64,000 nt of DNA from Adiantum capillus-veneris. Its lineage: Eukaryota > Streptophyta > Polypodiopsida > Polypodiales > Pteridaceae. The DNA lies in NCBI GenBank assembly GCA_014529385.2, contig CM043967.1, positions 83,706,278-83,770,277 of the forward strand. The letters run 5' to 3'. Below are positions 24,571-38,124 of this stretch, in pieces (position 1 is the stretch's first letter; the number at the start of each line of letters is the position of its first letter). The notes beneath the pieces were generated by a model. That model was not told the DNA's origin. It ran no database searches and saw only the letters and a program-made list of their open reading frames with translations. Both the position numbers and the translations under genes were made by a program.

Positions 24571-24626
24571 AATTGATTGATTTTAGCCTCTAGATCTCCT
24601 GTCATCTTCTTCTCAACACCGAGATT

Positions 24627-27230
24627 TCACATGACAATCCCAGATATGCGCTCATCATCTATGGTTCTCCATAGCGTGTCTCGGGCTTTATCAAATCCTT
24701 CTAGCCACTCTCCAATGTAAACTAGGGACTCTGATACCAGCCAACCTTCTGCCATGCTACCCTCCGAACGTGCCTTCTGATGCACATATCCCTTAAGTGT
24801 TTTCATGAAACGTTCTAAAAAGAACATCCATCTAGAATGTATTGTGCCAGCTATTTCCACCTCATCAACTATGTGAACAAGAAGATGCACCTGAATGGTT
24901 AGCATGGTAGTAGGAAAGTGTTTCTCAAACATGCACACAACCTCCGCACCATTTAGTTTGGTGAATGGTATGGAGTTTACATTGATCTCCTTTTGTGAGA
25001 TCCATTGCACCAACTTTGCAAGTTTGTAGATTGTGTTACGGACGTCAGGAGACAAACATCCCTCAATGGCCACCTGTAAAATAAACTGCAAAACACGTCT
25101 AGCAATGATATTAAGTCACAATCTGTTACACGATTCCCACTATGATATATTCCACTTCAAACATACCTGACACATTTTATGCCAGACTCCAGTCGTGTGA
25201 CTACAAACCGGTAAGCTTTCCTTCTTTAGTGAAACACTTTCGGAGCGAGTGCTTTACACCATTGGGGGTCCACACAGATTGAATGGTCTCTTTTACTTTG
25301 CATTCTTGGGCTCTTGTGAAAATCCATGGCGCTTTAGGGAGTTTTATCGATTCATCAGATGCTGCCTACGGCCAATATTGCTTCATACGATCCACATTTC
25401 TAAGGTCAACGCTGGCTCCCAAAGTGTCTTTCTTGCCGGTCAGGTGGTCCCGTAGCAAATTACCCACATTCTTGAATATGTGCATTGGATCGAGAAAGTG
25501 ATTGATCACGAGTGGGGGCAAATATGGTAACTCATACCATAGAGAGAGTCTCTTCATCCCTGGGGACAAACCATCATCACACATCTCCTTCTGCTCTAAC
25601 CATGCTTGTGGAGACATCCTTGGTGGCTCTCTTCCCAAAAATCCACCGCGTAACACATGATTCTTTGGAAGACACGCTTGATGACCTTCGTAGATTTGCT
25701 TCTTCAATGAGGGCGCCCGACGTGCATTCAGTCTAGGTCCACATGTGACACATGCTTTGTATCCGCTTGTTTGAAGCCCTACATGTATACACATGACAAT
25801 AGATAAGCTTGAGAAAAACCAAGATTTTTAGTGTTTGAGTTTGAGTGTAAATCACCTGAGCATTCTGTTAGTCCGGGATAGTCATGCATGGTCCACATTA
25901 GAATGCCTCTGATCAAAGCATTTCATTGACCTGTGTGTCATCTCATATCCACCACTTCTATGCCAATCCACAATTGTTGTAGCCCTTCCAATAGTGGACA
26001 AAGATACACATCCATATTCTTCACTTTATATCGCCCCGGCACAATCAAGCTTAACCACATGTGCCCCTTCTCGGTAGTCAACCACGGGGGAATGTTGTAG
26101 TTGATGATGACAACGGGCCATACACTGTAAGATGTTGATCTTTGAGCAAATGGATTTACGCCATCCATAGCTAGGCCTAGGTGCAAATTTTGAGCTTCCT
26201 TGGCAAAATCCGGCCATGTTTCGTCTATATGTTTCCAGGCTGCGCAATCTGCATGAATCCGTAGTACACCATCCGAAGATTTAGTCTCCTCATGCCATGA
26301 TGCTAAGGCAGCCATGGACTTACATTTGAAGAAATTCTTGATGCGAGGAAGTGGAGGAAAATGTCGCAAAACCTTTTGTGGAATTTTTGTTTCGTGGAGA
26401 TCTACTCGATATCTCTCGAAATCACATTTTGGACACTTCTCCATGTCTATGTATTCCCCTCTGAAAAGAATGAAGTCATTAGGACAAGCGCGAATCAAAT
26501 TGTAATCCATCTCCAAGTTTTACAAGATCTTTCTTGCTTCATCTCTGGAATATGGCATCATATTATCAACTGGCAGTATGTGCTCTTTGAGCAATCTACA
26601 CAACAAAAAAAATGCGGTACACTTGTGTAAGTAATCTATCAGATTATTATACATCTAAAGTTTTTTATTAAAGTAAACACAATGTAATAGATCACCTGAA
26701 AAGTGTTATGACACTAGTGTCACTCCATCCAAACTTTGCCTGCATGTCGAGAAGAACCAGGAGCGCCTTCAATCTAGACACACGTGCTCCATCATACAAT
26801 GGCGTATCGGCTTCACTTTTCATATCATCATAGATAAGCCTTTCTAAATCCATGATCGTCTCGATCATTTCATCGATCTCGGGCTCGAGCATTGCCTTGT
26901 TGAGAATGTGGTCTACATGATCATCCTCCGAGATGTCAAAGGCTACATCTTGTGGCGTCACTTATGGTGCTTGGCCAAAGCGCCTGCGAACACATCTATT
27001 GGGTTGCAAGATTGCTCTCTGTTGGCCAGTGTTAGAGTCAGACGAGTTATAATTGGCAACAACTCAATCTATAATAGATGGATTGAACTCGCCAAATTCA
27101 CGAACGTGCTACAAAGAAACGCGTCTTGTCCGTCACACAACATGCTTGCATTGATTACAAGGGCATAAGATCCTTGTTGAGAGATAGGTGTTTCGGTTGG
27201 ACGGCCCCACATCCTCGTTACTACTCATAA
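24627..27230 (-). pseudogene. CACTA transposase remnant, copy B
   Basis: Same order as copy A. The Transposase-associated domain is at 27180-26965 (CPCNQCKHVV type) and the acidic linker at 26961-26692. The tnp2 first part runs to 25938, with CPNDFILFRGEY and DGVNPF. The tnp2 second part is 25794-25366, which retains the MKRLSLWYELPYLPPL stretch missing from copy A. The bridging exon is about 25380-25190 and DUF4218 is 25091-24627. A TAA replaces a Gln codon at 26520-26522, just before LEMDYNLIRACPN, so copy B carries a stop that copy A lacks. Each copy has private lesions, and neither is complete. Confidence 0.9.
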
Positions 27231-27291
27231 TGAAGGTAAAAACCTTATAACCTCGACATAAATTTAATCTTCTATTGGAATCCTCCGTCTT

Positions 27292-27294
<3 letters not shown>

Positions 27295-27353
<59 letters not shown>
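27295..27353. repeat. (CT)n microsatellite
   Basis: Counterpart of 2862-2954, shorter. Confidence 0.97.
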
Positions 27354-27358
<5 letters not shown>

Positions 27359-27779
27359 ATCACACTGTAAACTACCTCCCGTTCTCTAGTCATGTCCAAT
27401 CCCCACACACCTCGATTCAGAGGTGCACGGAAATCACAACCACCGGGTTATAATCTCGTCTTTATTGGTCAATGCCTATATTTGTGGGTACGAGAAATCT
27501 ACACATCCACATCTACATGATAGTGCATGTAGTGGACAAAACCCCTTTGCCTCTTCTCTAGCTGTAGCAATTGACAGCATCTTAACATCTCTTCATAACA
27601 GATCTTTGTTCGAGGGATTACTTAGCAGCTTACATGTTGGCCTCCAATCTGAGTATCATGCCATTGAAATCTTTCCAACTTAAGTTCGCATCCGTAGAGA
27701 GGAAGAGAGGGATCACCGTTTGTCTAACTCTAACTTTTTTACCTTAATCCCGAAAGTAGACTCTATATAAAAACTCAAT

Positions 27780-28370
27780 CGAAAATCTAATCTTAAATCT
27801 AACCTAATTGAACATGTGGTGATTCGCGGGTAATTGAATATGGTTAGTGTGTGAGTTAATAGGTGTCAGATTCTGATGGGAATATACATATTGTTGTGTG
27901 ACTAGTGTTTGCTCTTTGGGCAAAGCACGCCTTCATTGACATGCGTTAAAATCTAACCTAAATCTAATCTAATCTAATCTTAAATCGAACATAAATCTAG
28001 ATCTAATCTAATCTTAAACTCAAATTAAACCTAAATCTAATCTAATCTTAAATCTAGCATAAACCTAAATGTAATCTAACTTAAATCTAAATTTAATCTA
28101 GTTAATCTTAAATCTTGTCTTAATCTTAAATCTAAATCTAATCTAATATTAAACTCAACATAAACCTAAATCTAATCCAATCTTAAATCCTAAACCTAAA
28201 TGTAATCTAACTTAAATCTAACATAGCTAGCTAATCTTAAATCTTGCCCTAATTTCAAATCTAACTTAATCTTAATCTAACGTAAATCTAAATCTAACCT
28301 AATCTTAAACTCAACATAAACATAAATCTAAATGTAATCTAACCTAATCTAATTTAAGTCTTAACATAAT
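27780..28370. repeat. Degenerate TAAATCTAA array, copy B
   Basis: Counterpart of 3370-3925, with extra units near 28017-28040 and 28085-28100. Confidence 0.85.
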
Positions 28371-28478
28371 CTCTCTCTCTCTTTGTTTTCTCCCCTTACC
28401 TCTCTCTTTCATCTTCTCCTCTCTCTCTCTTTGGTTTTTTATTCTCTCTCTCTTTCTCCCTATTTCTCTTTATGTTTG

Positions 28479-28519
<41 letters not shown>

Positions 28520-28585
28520 TATCTCTCTCTCTCATTGTGTGTGTGTATGCATGTATGTGTGTATGTGCTTTTGGTTTATGCATGT

Positions 28586-28623
<38 letters not shown>

Positions 28624-28633
28624 AAAGACACAA

Positions 28634-28680
<47 letters not shown>

Positions 28681-28840
28681 AAGAGATAAAGGGAACATGA
28701 GAGAGAGGAGAGGGAAGGAGCGTACCTGGCTCTCCCTCCTCTCCTCGTGTATGTGTGTATGTATGTGTGTATGTGTGTGTGTGTGTGTGGGGGGGCGGGG
28801 GGCAAGAGAGAGAGAGGGAGAGTGCGGGTTACCTCTTTCG
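28371..28840. repeat. CT/GT/GA microsatellite cluster, copy B
   Basis: Shorter GT and CT runs than copy A. No coding content. Confidence 0.96.
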
Positions 28841-28848
28841 GTTGAGCA

Positions 28849-28892
28849 CCGAAAACTCAAATGTGAAATTTGAGTTTCTGGTGCTCTTGGCT
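28849..28892. repeat. Short hairpin replacing the gypsy segment in copy B
   Basis: GAGCACCGAAAACTCAAAT then GTG then AAATTTGAGTTTCTGGTGCTC: 18-19-bp arms with one mismatch. The left arm occupies exactly the place of the 2.3-kb gypsy fragment of copy A. Confidence 0.88.
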
Positions 28893-29301
28893 TATTTTTT
28901 ACCTCTATCGATGTCACTATGAGCATCGCTATGGGCGTCGCTATGCAACAAATAGAATAGCGACGCTCATAGAGATGCCGTGGAATTTCGCTTTTGAGCG
29001 TCGCACTGTGATCGTCGCTAATGTGAAGTACCTCTTGCAGTGTTAGTAGAAGGTACCAAAATTAGATCAGATTCATTTGGGGTTTACAATTTATAGACCA
29101 TTAAGAACATTTCTTTCTTTCCAGAACACATAAGTCACATAGGCAAATGCTATAACGGAGGAGCAAAAGCAAAGTTCGATAACTTCCTGACAAAGTAAGG
29201 CATGCAAACATTACATCCATCCATTGTTAGATGCATTGGTTTCATTACAAAGGCTCCATGGATCAATTTGTTTACATACTATACTGGAGTCTCATTGGGA
29301 C

Positions 29302-29449
29302 ACTTGATTTACGAAGTATCTTTCTCGCAAGGTACATTTCAATGTTGCATGCACAGACTCTAGTATGGTTGAAAGACTTGATGTATCGAGTACCTTTCTT
29401 GCAAGGTGTATTTTGACGTTGCATGCACAGACTTCAATATGGTTGAAAG
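29302..29449. repeat. Two-copy 74-bp tandem repeat, unit 2
   Basis: Counterpart of 7248-7395. Confidence 0.9.
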
Positions 29450-29549
29450 AAATTTCCCCCGACAAATCAACAAGCATCGGAAATAAAGCATGCGTACCTC
29501 AAAATGGTGATTGAATACATGCCAACGCCTACTATGTTGCATAGCTATC

Positions 29550-29995
29550 CGATATGGTATGGGTGTTCAAGGCCCATAATATGTGTTAAAATGGGTCGTA
29601 TGAGCCATACGATCCATTTTAGCGCATAGTATGTTTCAGGGCTGCCCAAACCATATTGGATGGCCATGGGACTTTTCACGCATGGGAATTAAAACCGTTC
29701 CCCCACCCTTAAAATATTGCACAGCCATCCGTAAGGGTATGGGGAGTCAAGGCCCATACTATGTGCTAAATTGGAACATATGGCTCATACAACCCATTTT
29801 AGCACATAGTATGGGTCGGGACCGCCCAAACCATATTGGATGTCCATGAGACTTTGTATGAGTGGGTATGAGCACCATTTACCCACTCTTGTAAAGTCGC
29901 ACAACCATCCGATATGGTTTGGGAAGTCAATTAGGGCCATACTATGTGCTAAAATGGGACTACATATGGCTCATACATCCATTATAGCTCTTCTA
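29550..29995. repeat. Palindrome array, unit 2
   Basis: Counterpart of 7494-7935, same periodicity and the same central inverted repeats. Confidence 0.87.
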
Positions 29996-30511
29996 TCATG
30001 GATTAGGATATGATCATCCGGTATAGTTGGCTCGTTGGCAATGTATATGGGTCTATATATGGTTGTATATATTTTCATCTATATGATTAGCTTTATGGCC
30101 ATATATGTGGACCTTTATATGGTCATCTACATTGGTATTCTTTATGAATGTGGATCTTTAGCCTTATGGCCATATATGTATACCTTTATATGGTCGTCTA
30201 CATTGGTATCCTTTTGTAATGCCGGATTAGGAAATTCTTGTGATCTGTATAGATTCTATAAGGGTGTTTATAAGGTCCTCTATAAGTGCATCTACAATGT
30301 CACTCTCTATGGTCATGTATACAATTGTCTGCATGGACATATACATGGTTAACTTTGCAAAGATTGGTTGGATCATTAATATGATCAACTAATGTCATCA
30401 ATAGGGTCATTTTCATTTCTATCTTTCTATGATGGATTAGGATATGATCTCCTTTAAAGTGGGCTCTATGGAAATCTGTATTGGCATCTATATGGTCATC
30501 TACATTGTCAT

Positions 30512-30683
30512 CGTAGATGCAGATACAAAAAGTGCAAGAGAGGGAAGGATAGAAGGGGAATGGGGTGAGAGCATACACAGGATGTGGCGGAGCTTGTGAG
30601 AAGAACACTTATCACTCTCCTTATTTTCTATATACACAAGAATATAATGGGGGGCGCTCGGCCACAGGGCTTGAAACCCAACA
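30512..30683 (-). repeat. Copia 3' LTR (left), unit 2
   Basis: Starts GTAGATGCAG and ends ACCCAACA, partner of 35292-35475. Confidence 0.87.
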
Positions 30684-31360
30684 TTCTCCCACTTGAAGGC
30701 CAATGTGGCCCAAGTGGCTAAAGAATGTAGGGGCTATTATGTAAAATTCTACAAACATGAATCATGATTGTAGCTTCACCCTACACCCATCATCTGTATG
30801 CAATGTGCCAATTTCTTTGGGGTTAAGAGCTTCCGTAGGGTTTTCATTCGCGTGAACTTTGACTAACTCAATGCGTTTGCTAGCCAAAATGTCCCATACC
30901 ACATGATACTTGACCTATATGTGTTATGACTTGGAGTAAAACACGGGGTTCTTTGCTTACGCAATTCCACTTTGACTGTCACAATGTAGCACTGGAGTCT
31001 AGTGTATACCAAGGTCTCCCACTAGACAAGATAACCACACAACTTTCTTATTGGAGCTAGAAATTGTAACATACTCTGCCTCACTGGTGGAAGACGAAGA
31101 TCAATTTTGGTTACATGATTGTAGCTTCACCCTACGGCCATCATCTGTATGCAATGTGCCAATTTCTCTAAGGCTAAGCTTTTCGCTAGAGCTTCCATAG
31201 GGTTTTCATTCGCGTGAACTTTGACTAACTCAATCGCTTTGCTATACAAAATATCCCATACCACATGATACTTAACCTCTATGTGTTTTGACTTAGAGTA
31301 AAACACGGGGTTCTTTGATTACACAATTGCACTCTGACTGTCACAATGTAGCATTGGAGT

Positions 31361-34300
31361 CTAGTGTATACCAAGGTCTCCCACTAGACAAGATAACCAC
31401 ACAGCTTCCTTACTGGAGCTAGCAATTGTAACATACTCTGCCTCAGTGATGGAAAACAAAGTGCAATTTTGGATACATGATCTCCAAGAAACTGCCACTC
31501 CAACAAACAAGAAAACGTAGCCACATGTGTATTGCCTAGACACATCCGAATCAATGTATCCAACTATGGATGCATCACTATTCCCAAAGCATAAGCACTA
31601 GCTAGTTGAGCCCTTGTTGTATCTCAATATGTGCTTCACTGCTTCCTAATGCTTTCTGCCTAGATTTTCTAACTAGTCTCACTGTATATGCAATGTCTGG
31701 CCATGTGCTAACCATGGTGAACATGAGACTTCCAACTACCGAAGAATATGACACCTTTGCTATCTTTGCCTTTTTAACATCCTCATTTGGGACAATCATG
31801 CTTGCTAAGTTTTTGGTATGCAGCCATTGGGGTACTCAATGCTTTCCCCCTTGAATATTGAAATGTTGCAAAACCTTATGAATATAATCTTCCTGCAAAA
31901 GTTCAAGTATACCACATTTGCAATCTCTCTTGATACACATATCAAGAAATTGATGTGCATCACCCAAATCTTTCATAGTAAATTGCTTGCTTAAGGCATC
32001 CTTGAGAAGTGCAATCTCATCTTTTGACTTCTTGGCTATGAGCATATCATCCACATACAAAATCAAAATGATGAGGAAACCATCGTTCAACCTCTTTGTG
32101 TACAAGCATTGATCCTCTTGGCTCCATACATAACCCTAGACTAAATGTAATTATCAAACTTTATGTATCATTGCCTTGAGCCTTGCTTTAATCCATACAA
32201 ATCTTTCTTCAGTCTATACACTAGTTCTGCTTGTTTTGGCTTCTCAGGCTTTATCACAAAACCCATTGGATGTTTCATGTAGACATCCTCTTCAAGATCC
32301 CCATGAAGAAACGATGTCTTCACATCCAATATTTAAACCAATTACATGTCTTTGATGGCTACTAAACCAAGCATACAACACAATGTAGTCATCTTGACCA
32401 CGGGAGAAAAGATTTCATCGAAATCCACACCTTTTGTTTGCTTGAACCCTTTAGCAACCAATCTAGCCTTATACTTAGGCTCGATATCATCTGTTGTGTA
32501 CTTCTTCCTTGTACACCCATTAGCATGGCAATGTCTATTTACCCACAGGGAACTCTGTCAATTCCCGAGTTTCATTTGCTAAGATTGAGTTATACGCATA
32601 TTGCATAGCCTCCTCCCACTTCATGCTATCATCCATTTGAATGGCCTCTTTGTAGCAAGTGGGTTCACTGCAGTCAGTGACTAGCAAGTACTCCAATCCT
32701 GGCTCAAAATTTTCAGGTGCACGAGATGTACGAGTAGATATTCAAAGTGCTGGACTATTGGATTCCATTCTCTCTGGAGAAACATGTGTGTCTGTACTAG
32801 TGTAAGGTGCATCACTAGCTCGTCCAACATTCTGTGTAACAGGTGGTGAGGAAACATTCTCAAAACATACTCAACGATACTCGATGTCTTTCATTGGCTT
32901 TTTATGCATCTTAGACTCGTTGAATATCACTTGTGAGCTTCATATAACCTTCTTAGATTCTGGGTTCCAGAGAAGAGATCCCATCTCTTCGTCTACACCA
33001 TATCCAATGAGGATACACTTGTGTGATCTGTGTCTATCTTTTGTCTAAGTGCTCTTGAAACATGTGAGAATTCCTCACACTCAAAACACATGTAACTTGT
33101 CATAATTGGGCTCTTTGCCCGTCCACATCTCCTGCAAAACCTTGTACTTTAGTGGTGTACTAGATGATCTATTGATAGAGTAAGCAGCCATCATAATAGC
33201 TTCTCCCCAAAATTCTTGAGGTAAGTTGGCCATAGACGACATAGAAATGACCCATTCTTGAAAGGTTCTATTAATCCTCTCGGCCACACCGTTTTGGGTG
33301 GGTGTGTAAGTCATGGTAAACTCTCTTCTAATGCCTTGTTTATTACAAAAGTCCTTGAACTTGGAGGAGATGTACCTGCCTCCATTGTCACTACCCAAAG
33401 CTTTAAGCTTTCTACCCCATTGGTTCTCTACCAATGCTAAGAACTTCTAAAAAACGCTAAAAACATCGCTCTTCTGCTTCAAGAGATAAACCCACACCTT
33501 TCTAGTAGAGTCATCTATGAATGCTATAATCATCCCCCTAGAGACTTGACTTGCATAGGTCTACACAAGTCACTATGAACAAGATCTAGAGGACTACCTA
33601 ACTCCTTGTCCAAAGGTGCTGATGTCAACCTAGTATAGTTTCCATAGATGCAATGCTCACATAAAGAAAAGTTGAGCAATCTGACACAAGGATATAGCTT
33701 GAACACTGCAAGAATTTCATTCCTTTCTGGCTCATATGATCTATCCGGCTATGCCACAACTCTATAGACGGCAACTCGGCTACACAAATAGAATTCTCTT
33801 TCACAGAAGATATATAAAGTGAGTACAATGAGCCAGAATTTTGGCCTTTAAGCATGACCAGATCTCCCTTCTTGACAATCCAAGAACCATGAGTAAATAT
33901 GGTAGTGTAACCCAAATCATCCAGCTGTCCAAACTCTTTGTCAAGTTGGGTCCATGTATGAAATTATGCAGCATAAACTCAGTGTCTTTATGCATAGAAA
34001 ACTTGATGCTTCCCACACCGCATATATCAAGCTCATAAGAATTGCCTAGCTTCACCATGAGGAGTCACATGAAAGCTAGCACCTGAGTCCACAATCCAAT
34101 TCTACGCATAACACTCGTCATGAGCTAACATTGCATCAGGACTCAAATTTGATGTGAAAATCAACACGTCATTTGACACGTCAAAAACTGTCTGAACAGT
34201 TGGAGACCGTAACCACATTAATTTCTTCAATCTCACACTACTTTTAGGTCTTTCAAACTCCGTTTTCTCTTTGCCCTTATCACGCTGCATTGTGCGAGAA

Positions 34301-34889
34301 TATTTCTTCAAGTGTCCCTTTTTATGGCAAAAGTAGCACTTAACATTTCTCATGTCTTTGCCACTCCGACTCTTGCTACGACCTTGCTTGAGATCTTGAG
34401 AACGATCGTGGGCGCAACCACGTTACCTTTTCTTGTCATGATTGCCACTAGCGACATACACATCACCATGCCCACTCGCATCAAGAAGTTGACGTCTAAT
34501 CTCCTCAGTGAGCAACACACTTGTGACATCATTGAACACTAGCTTGCCATTTGGAGCTGAATTAGCTCTGCAAAATATGTCCCATCAGTTGGGTAGAGAG
34601 TATAGCAAGAAAATAGACTTGAGTTTGTCGTCAAACTCACTAAATCCCTAAGAGGTCAACTGACTGAACAAGATTTGAACTCATTTAAGTGTCCAAAAAT
34701 TGTGCTACCTTCTTTCATGTTGAGCTTCATAAGATTTTTCATGAGAAAAACTTTGTTGGATGCACATTTTATCTCCCATGCTAAACATAAGCTATCCCAT
34801 AGAGACTTGGATGTCGTCTTCCCTATGATAGTGAAGGACGACAACTCAGTTAGATGTAGACATATTGTAGCCATGGCTTTCACATCCAA
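31361..34889 (-). pseudogene. Copia gag-pol remnant, unit 2
   Basis: Minus-strand order: gag (34889-34656), zinc knuckle CYFCHKKGHLKKYS (34353-34102), protease-side and GAG-pre-integrase pieces (34058-33625), integrase core (33434-33081), RT with KPSI-side region (32985-32340), RT with LYVDDMLIA (32105-31836), connection (31799-31602) and RNase H with SITEAEYVTIASSSKEAVWL (31543-31361). The integrase keeps its catalytic Glu (NGVAER), unlike the unit 1 copy. Blocks are separated by stops and frameshifts, so the gene is inactive. Confidence 0.9.
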
Positions 34890-35291
34890 AATCTCCCACT
34901 AAGCCTGCGTATAGCCATCACCCTTTGCACGCTCTTTCAAAGGTTCTGATAGACCTTTGTCAGTCAAAACATCCTTCAATCGCTCTTTCCACAAGGTGAA
35001 GTTGCTATCATTAAACTTGCAGATGAAATATTACTCTTTTTTTTTAAAGAAGTCATCGTTGACAAGAAGGTTCGAGAGGTGCCAAACTATGGCGAGAAGC
35101 TGTAGAAATTTGGGCAGAGTAACCTTTGTATTGGGAGCAAAACCTCAACCAAAATAGCCTCAAAAGTGCCAACAATGAAAGTCACGACTTGCAGGGAAAA
35201 TACGGAAAAGTCTCCTTTGTATGAGGATTCAAAAATCAACTAAAAAACACATAGAATGTGCCAACTGCACTAATTGGGCTCTAATACTACT

Positions 35292-35475
35292 TGTAGATGC
35301 GGATTTGGAGAGTGCAAGAGAGGGAAGGAGAGAACGGGAAGGGGATGAGGAACATACACAGGATGTGGTGGATCTTGTGAGAAGAACACTTCTACTCTCC
35401 TTATTTTCTATATAAGCAAGAATGTAATGAGCGGGCGCCCGGTCACAACCCGACCACGGGGCCTAAAACCCAACT
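35292..35475 (-). repeat. Copia 5' LTR (right), unit 2
   Basis: Starts TGTAGATGCGG and ends ACCCAACT. The primer site lies just left of it at about 35276-35290. Confidence 0.87.
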
Positions 35476-35848
35476 GTCAACTATATGGATTTTCTATAAT
35501 AGGATTGCCTCTATGACTATATAAATGAGCATTTATATAGTCCTCTACATTGACATCCACATGGTCATCTAAATATAGTGCTATCCTTTTGACATAGACA
35601 ATATGTATATGGTAGTCTATATGGTCAGTTCCACGATCTTCTATATAGGCGTACATATGGTCATCTATGTGATCATCTATATGGTCATCCGATATGGTTG
35701 CTTATACGATTGCTCCTAGCCCTTTTAAATGGTTCTTTGTTTGGTTAACTAGACTTCTATCTATATGGTCAACTATATCATCATCTTTATTGTTGCATGG
35801 TCAACTAGATTGGTTTCTACTTAGACAACTAGATCATCATCTATATGG

Positions 35849-36370
<522 letters not shown>

Positions 36371-36614
36371 ATTTTACAAAAAATAGTATGATATTTATCG
36401 TGTGGTGGAGGGACTCTTATACACATTTTATGAGGAGAGAGAAAAAGAGAGGGAGAAAGAGTCTCAATAGAGACAAAGAGTGATGGAGAATTGATCCAAA
36501 AATTCGTTGAGTTGGAAACTAGTAAGATTTTGGTAAAAAAAGTCCATGCACGCATGTGGGTCCATGTTCAATCATCTCTACAAGTCTCACTCTACATGCT
36601 TAAAATAAGGTTCA
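36371..36614. other. Unit-2-specific sequence, no gene recognised
   Basis: AT-rich with a purine-rich GAGAGAGAAAAAG patch. Not present in unit 1. Confidence 0.5.
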
Positions 36615-36830
36615 TCCATGTAACTCGACGAGTTACGTGGATCCTCCACGTGGCACACCAAGCTTGGTGCCACGTGGAGGGTCGAGTTACATGGACCATC
36701 ATGTGGCACCGAGCTTGGTGACACGCGGTATGGCCACATAACTCATCAAGTTACGTGGATGTCTGGCATGGCATCGAGATCGATGCCACATAGACAGTCC
36801 ACGTAACTCGCCATGTTTTTTGAGAAAACC
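36615..36830. repeat. Nested palindromes with CACGTGG cores
   Basis: Outer arms 36615-36629 and 36681-36695 are a perfect 15-bp inverted repeat (TCCATGTAACTCGAC). Inner arms 36643-36655 and 36668-36680 are a perfect 13-bp inverted repeat (CCTCCACGTGGCA). Related CATGTAACTCG and GTGGCACCGAGCTTGGTG words repeat to 36830. Probably a foldback or MITE remnant; absent from unit 1. Confidence 0.85.
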
Positions 36831-37022
36831 ACATGGCATCATTTGAAGGCTCGGAAGGTAACATTTCTTCACAAGATATGTCTCTCAAGTCACATTGTAA
36901 TACTCACACTTGGGGAGAAGTGCAAAAAGTGGGTACGCTTGATTATGCATACATCCCAAAAGACTCCATCACAAGGAGTAAGTAAAGGAAGACTTGTCAA
37001 AGACAGTAAAATTTTGAGCACT

Positions 37023-37298
37023 TCAAGTTAAGACTAGCATCCAAATTCTAAAAAACAACAAGCATAATTGAATGCCCAATTTCTCATTGTGCACTAACCC
37101 AAAAACAAGTTTAAACTTGGTAATTTTCACATTCCAATACATCATACACATGTTGTGGAGAGCCTTCCACCAAGATTGTGCACAATTCAAAAAAAGGTGT
37201 TTCATGGTTTCCATTTTATTGCATCTGATACATTTTCCCTGCAATAAGTTCTTCCTAGACAATATATAACTCCCCAATGGGTAAAGCAACCGCCTCAA
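37023..37298 (-). pseudogene. LINE reverse-transcriptase C-terminal zinc-binding fragment
   Basis: The minus-strand frame contains GKCIRCNKMETMKHLFLNCAQSWW, matching the zf-RVT module found after the reverse transcriptase of plant L1-type LINEs (C-x2-C...H-x4-C). Only about 90 codons remain, with no RT or endonuclease. It is missing from unit 1, where the corresponding stretch was replaced. Confidence 0.72.
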
Positions 37299-37311
37299 TT
37301 TTCTCCGTCAT

Positions 37312-37990
37312 CAAACATACCCATTACTTCTTTGTATTTCCATCAATGAAGATAACATATAATCTACAACCACCTATAGATGCAACCTTTGTGAGATCCC
37401 ATACATCAAAATGCACTATCACCACAGTTTTGCTTACATTCTTGTCATATTGAATTGACTTTTTTTTTTGGATTTCCAAAGTGGGTAGCCTCACAAACCT
37501 TATGCATTCCATCCATCTTAAACAATGGAAAAGTTATCAAAAGCTCCTCATTTTGCATAGTTTCCAACCTTTGCACATTTACATGGCCAATATGCTTATA
37601 CCAAATGTCTAGCTCTAAAGCAATTCATGACCATTGTGCAAACATGCAAACATGGAACCTTTCAATCATATACATCAACATCAAGAGTGAACATTCTGCC
37701 ACCTTTTTACCTTATATGACAACTGAATGCCTTCCATTATTCTTGTATTCCTCTATATACAAACCAATATTTTGAACCTAACCTGCAAACCCTACTGAAC
37801 CATGTGCCCAACAAACACCAAGTTCTTTGTGATATTGGGCACATGTAGTACATCATCCAAATACTTCACTTTTCCATACTCCAAAGACAATGCACATTCC
37901 TCATATGTGCAATAGAATGCGATGTTTCATCCTTGGTAGGACTATCCAAAGTTTGCATGTCTTGAGACCACTCACCCTAGCGGCTCCTTC
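37312..37990 (-). pseudogene. Second copia family fragment, unit 2 copy
   Basis: Near-identical to 13885-14560: GAG-pre-integrase and integrase start with HFDVWDLTKVASIGG. Inactive. Confidence 0.78.
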
Positions 37991-38088
37991 TCCAACACAA
38001 GGTACAACATGGAGGAATTTTTTAACACATGGTCCTCCCATTCCCTAGAATTCCTTTTTCCATATTCTTATTCTCCTGTGTAGATTCA

Positions 38089-38124
<36 letters not shown>

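Larger units (their letters stand above)
23889..29042 (-). mobile_element. CACTA transposon, copy B, complete (5.15 kb)
   Basis: Left end CAGTACAAGAGG, right end CCTCTTGCAGTG: both are single-base variants of CACTACAAGAGG. Flanked by TTA at 23886-23888 and 29043-29045. Subterminal TAGCGACG and CATCGCTATG motifs occur at both ends (23930-24000 and 28920-29030). The transposase is on the minus strand and broken. The uninterrupted target is seen at 55846-55848. Mutated termini and stops suggest it is no longer mobile. Confidence 0.95.
30512..35475 (-). mobile_element. Ty1/copia element, unit 2 copy (5.0 kb)
   Basis: LTRs at 30512-30683 and 35292-35475. Candidate target duplication GTCAT (30507-30511) and GTCAA (35476-35480). 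Same insertion as in unit 1, but it retains the RT segment at 32410-32985 that unit 1 lost. Confidence 0.88.

Noticed and set aside
36889-36931. Independent inverted-repeat pair between 13651-13697 and 36887-36931 as transposon ends
   Set aside because: The two lie in different segmental units, and flanking homology shows a local micro-inversion, not element termini.
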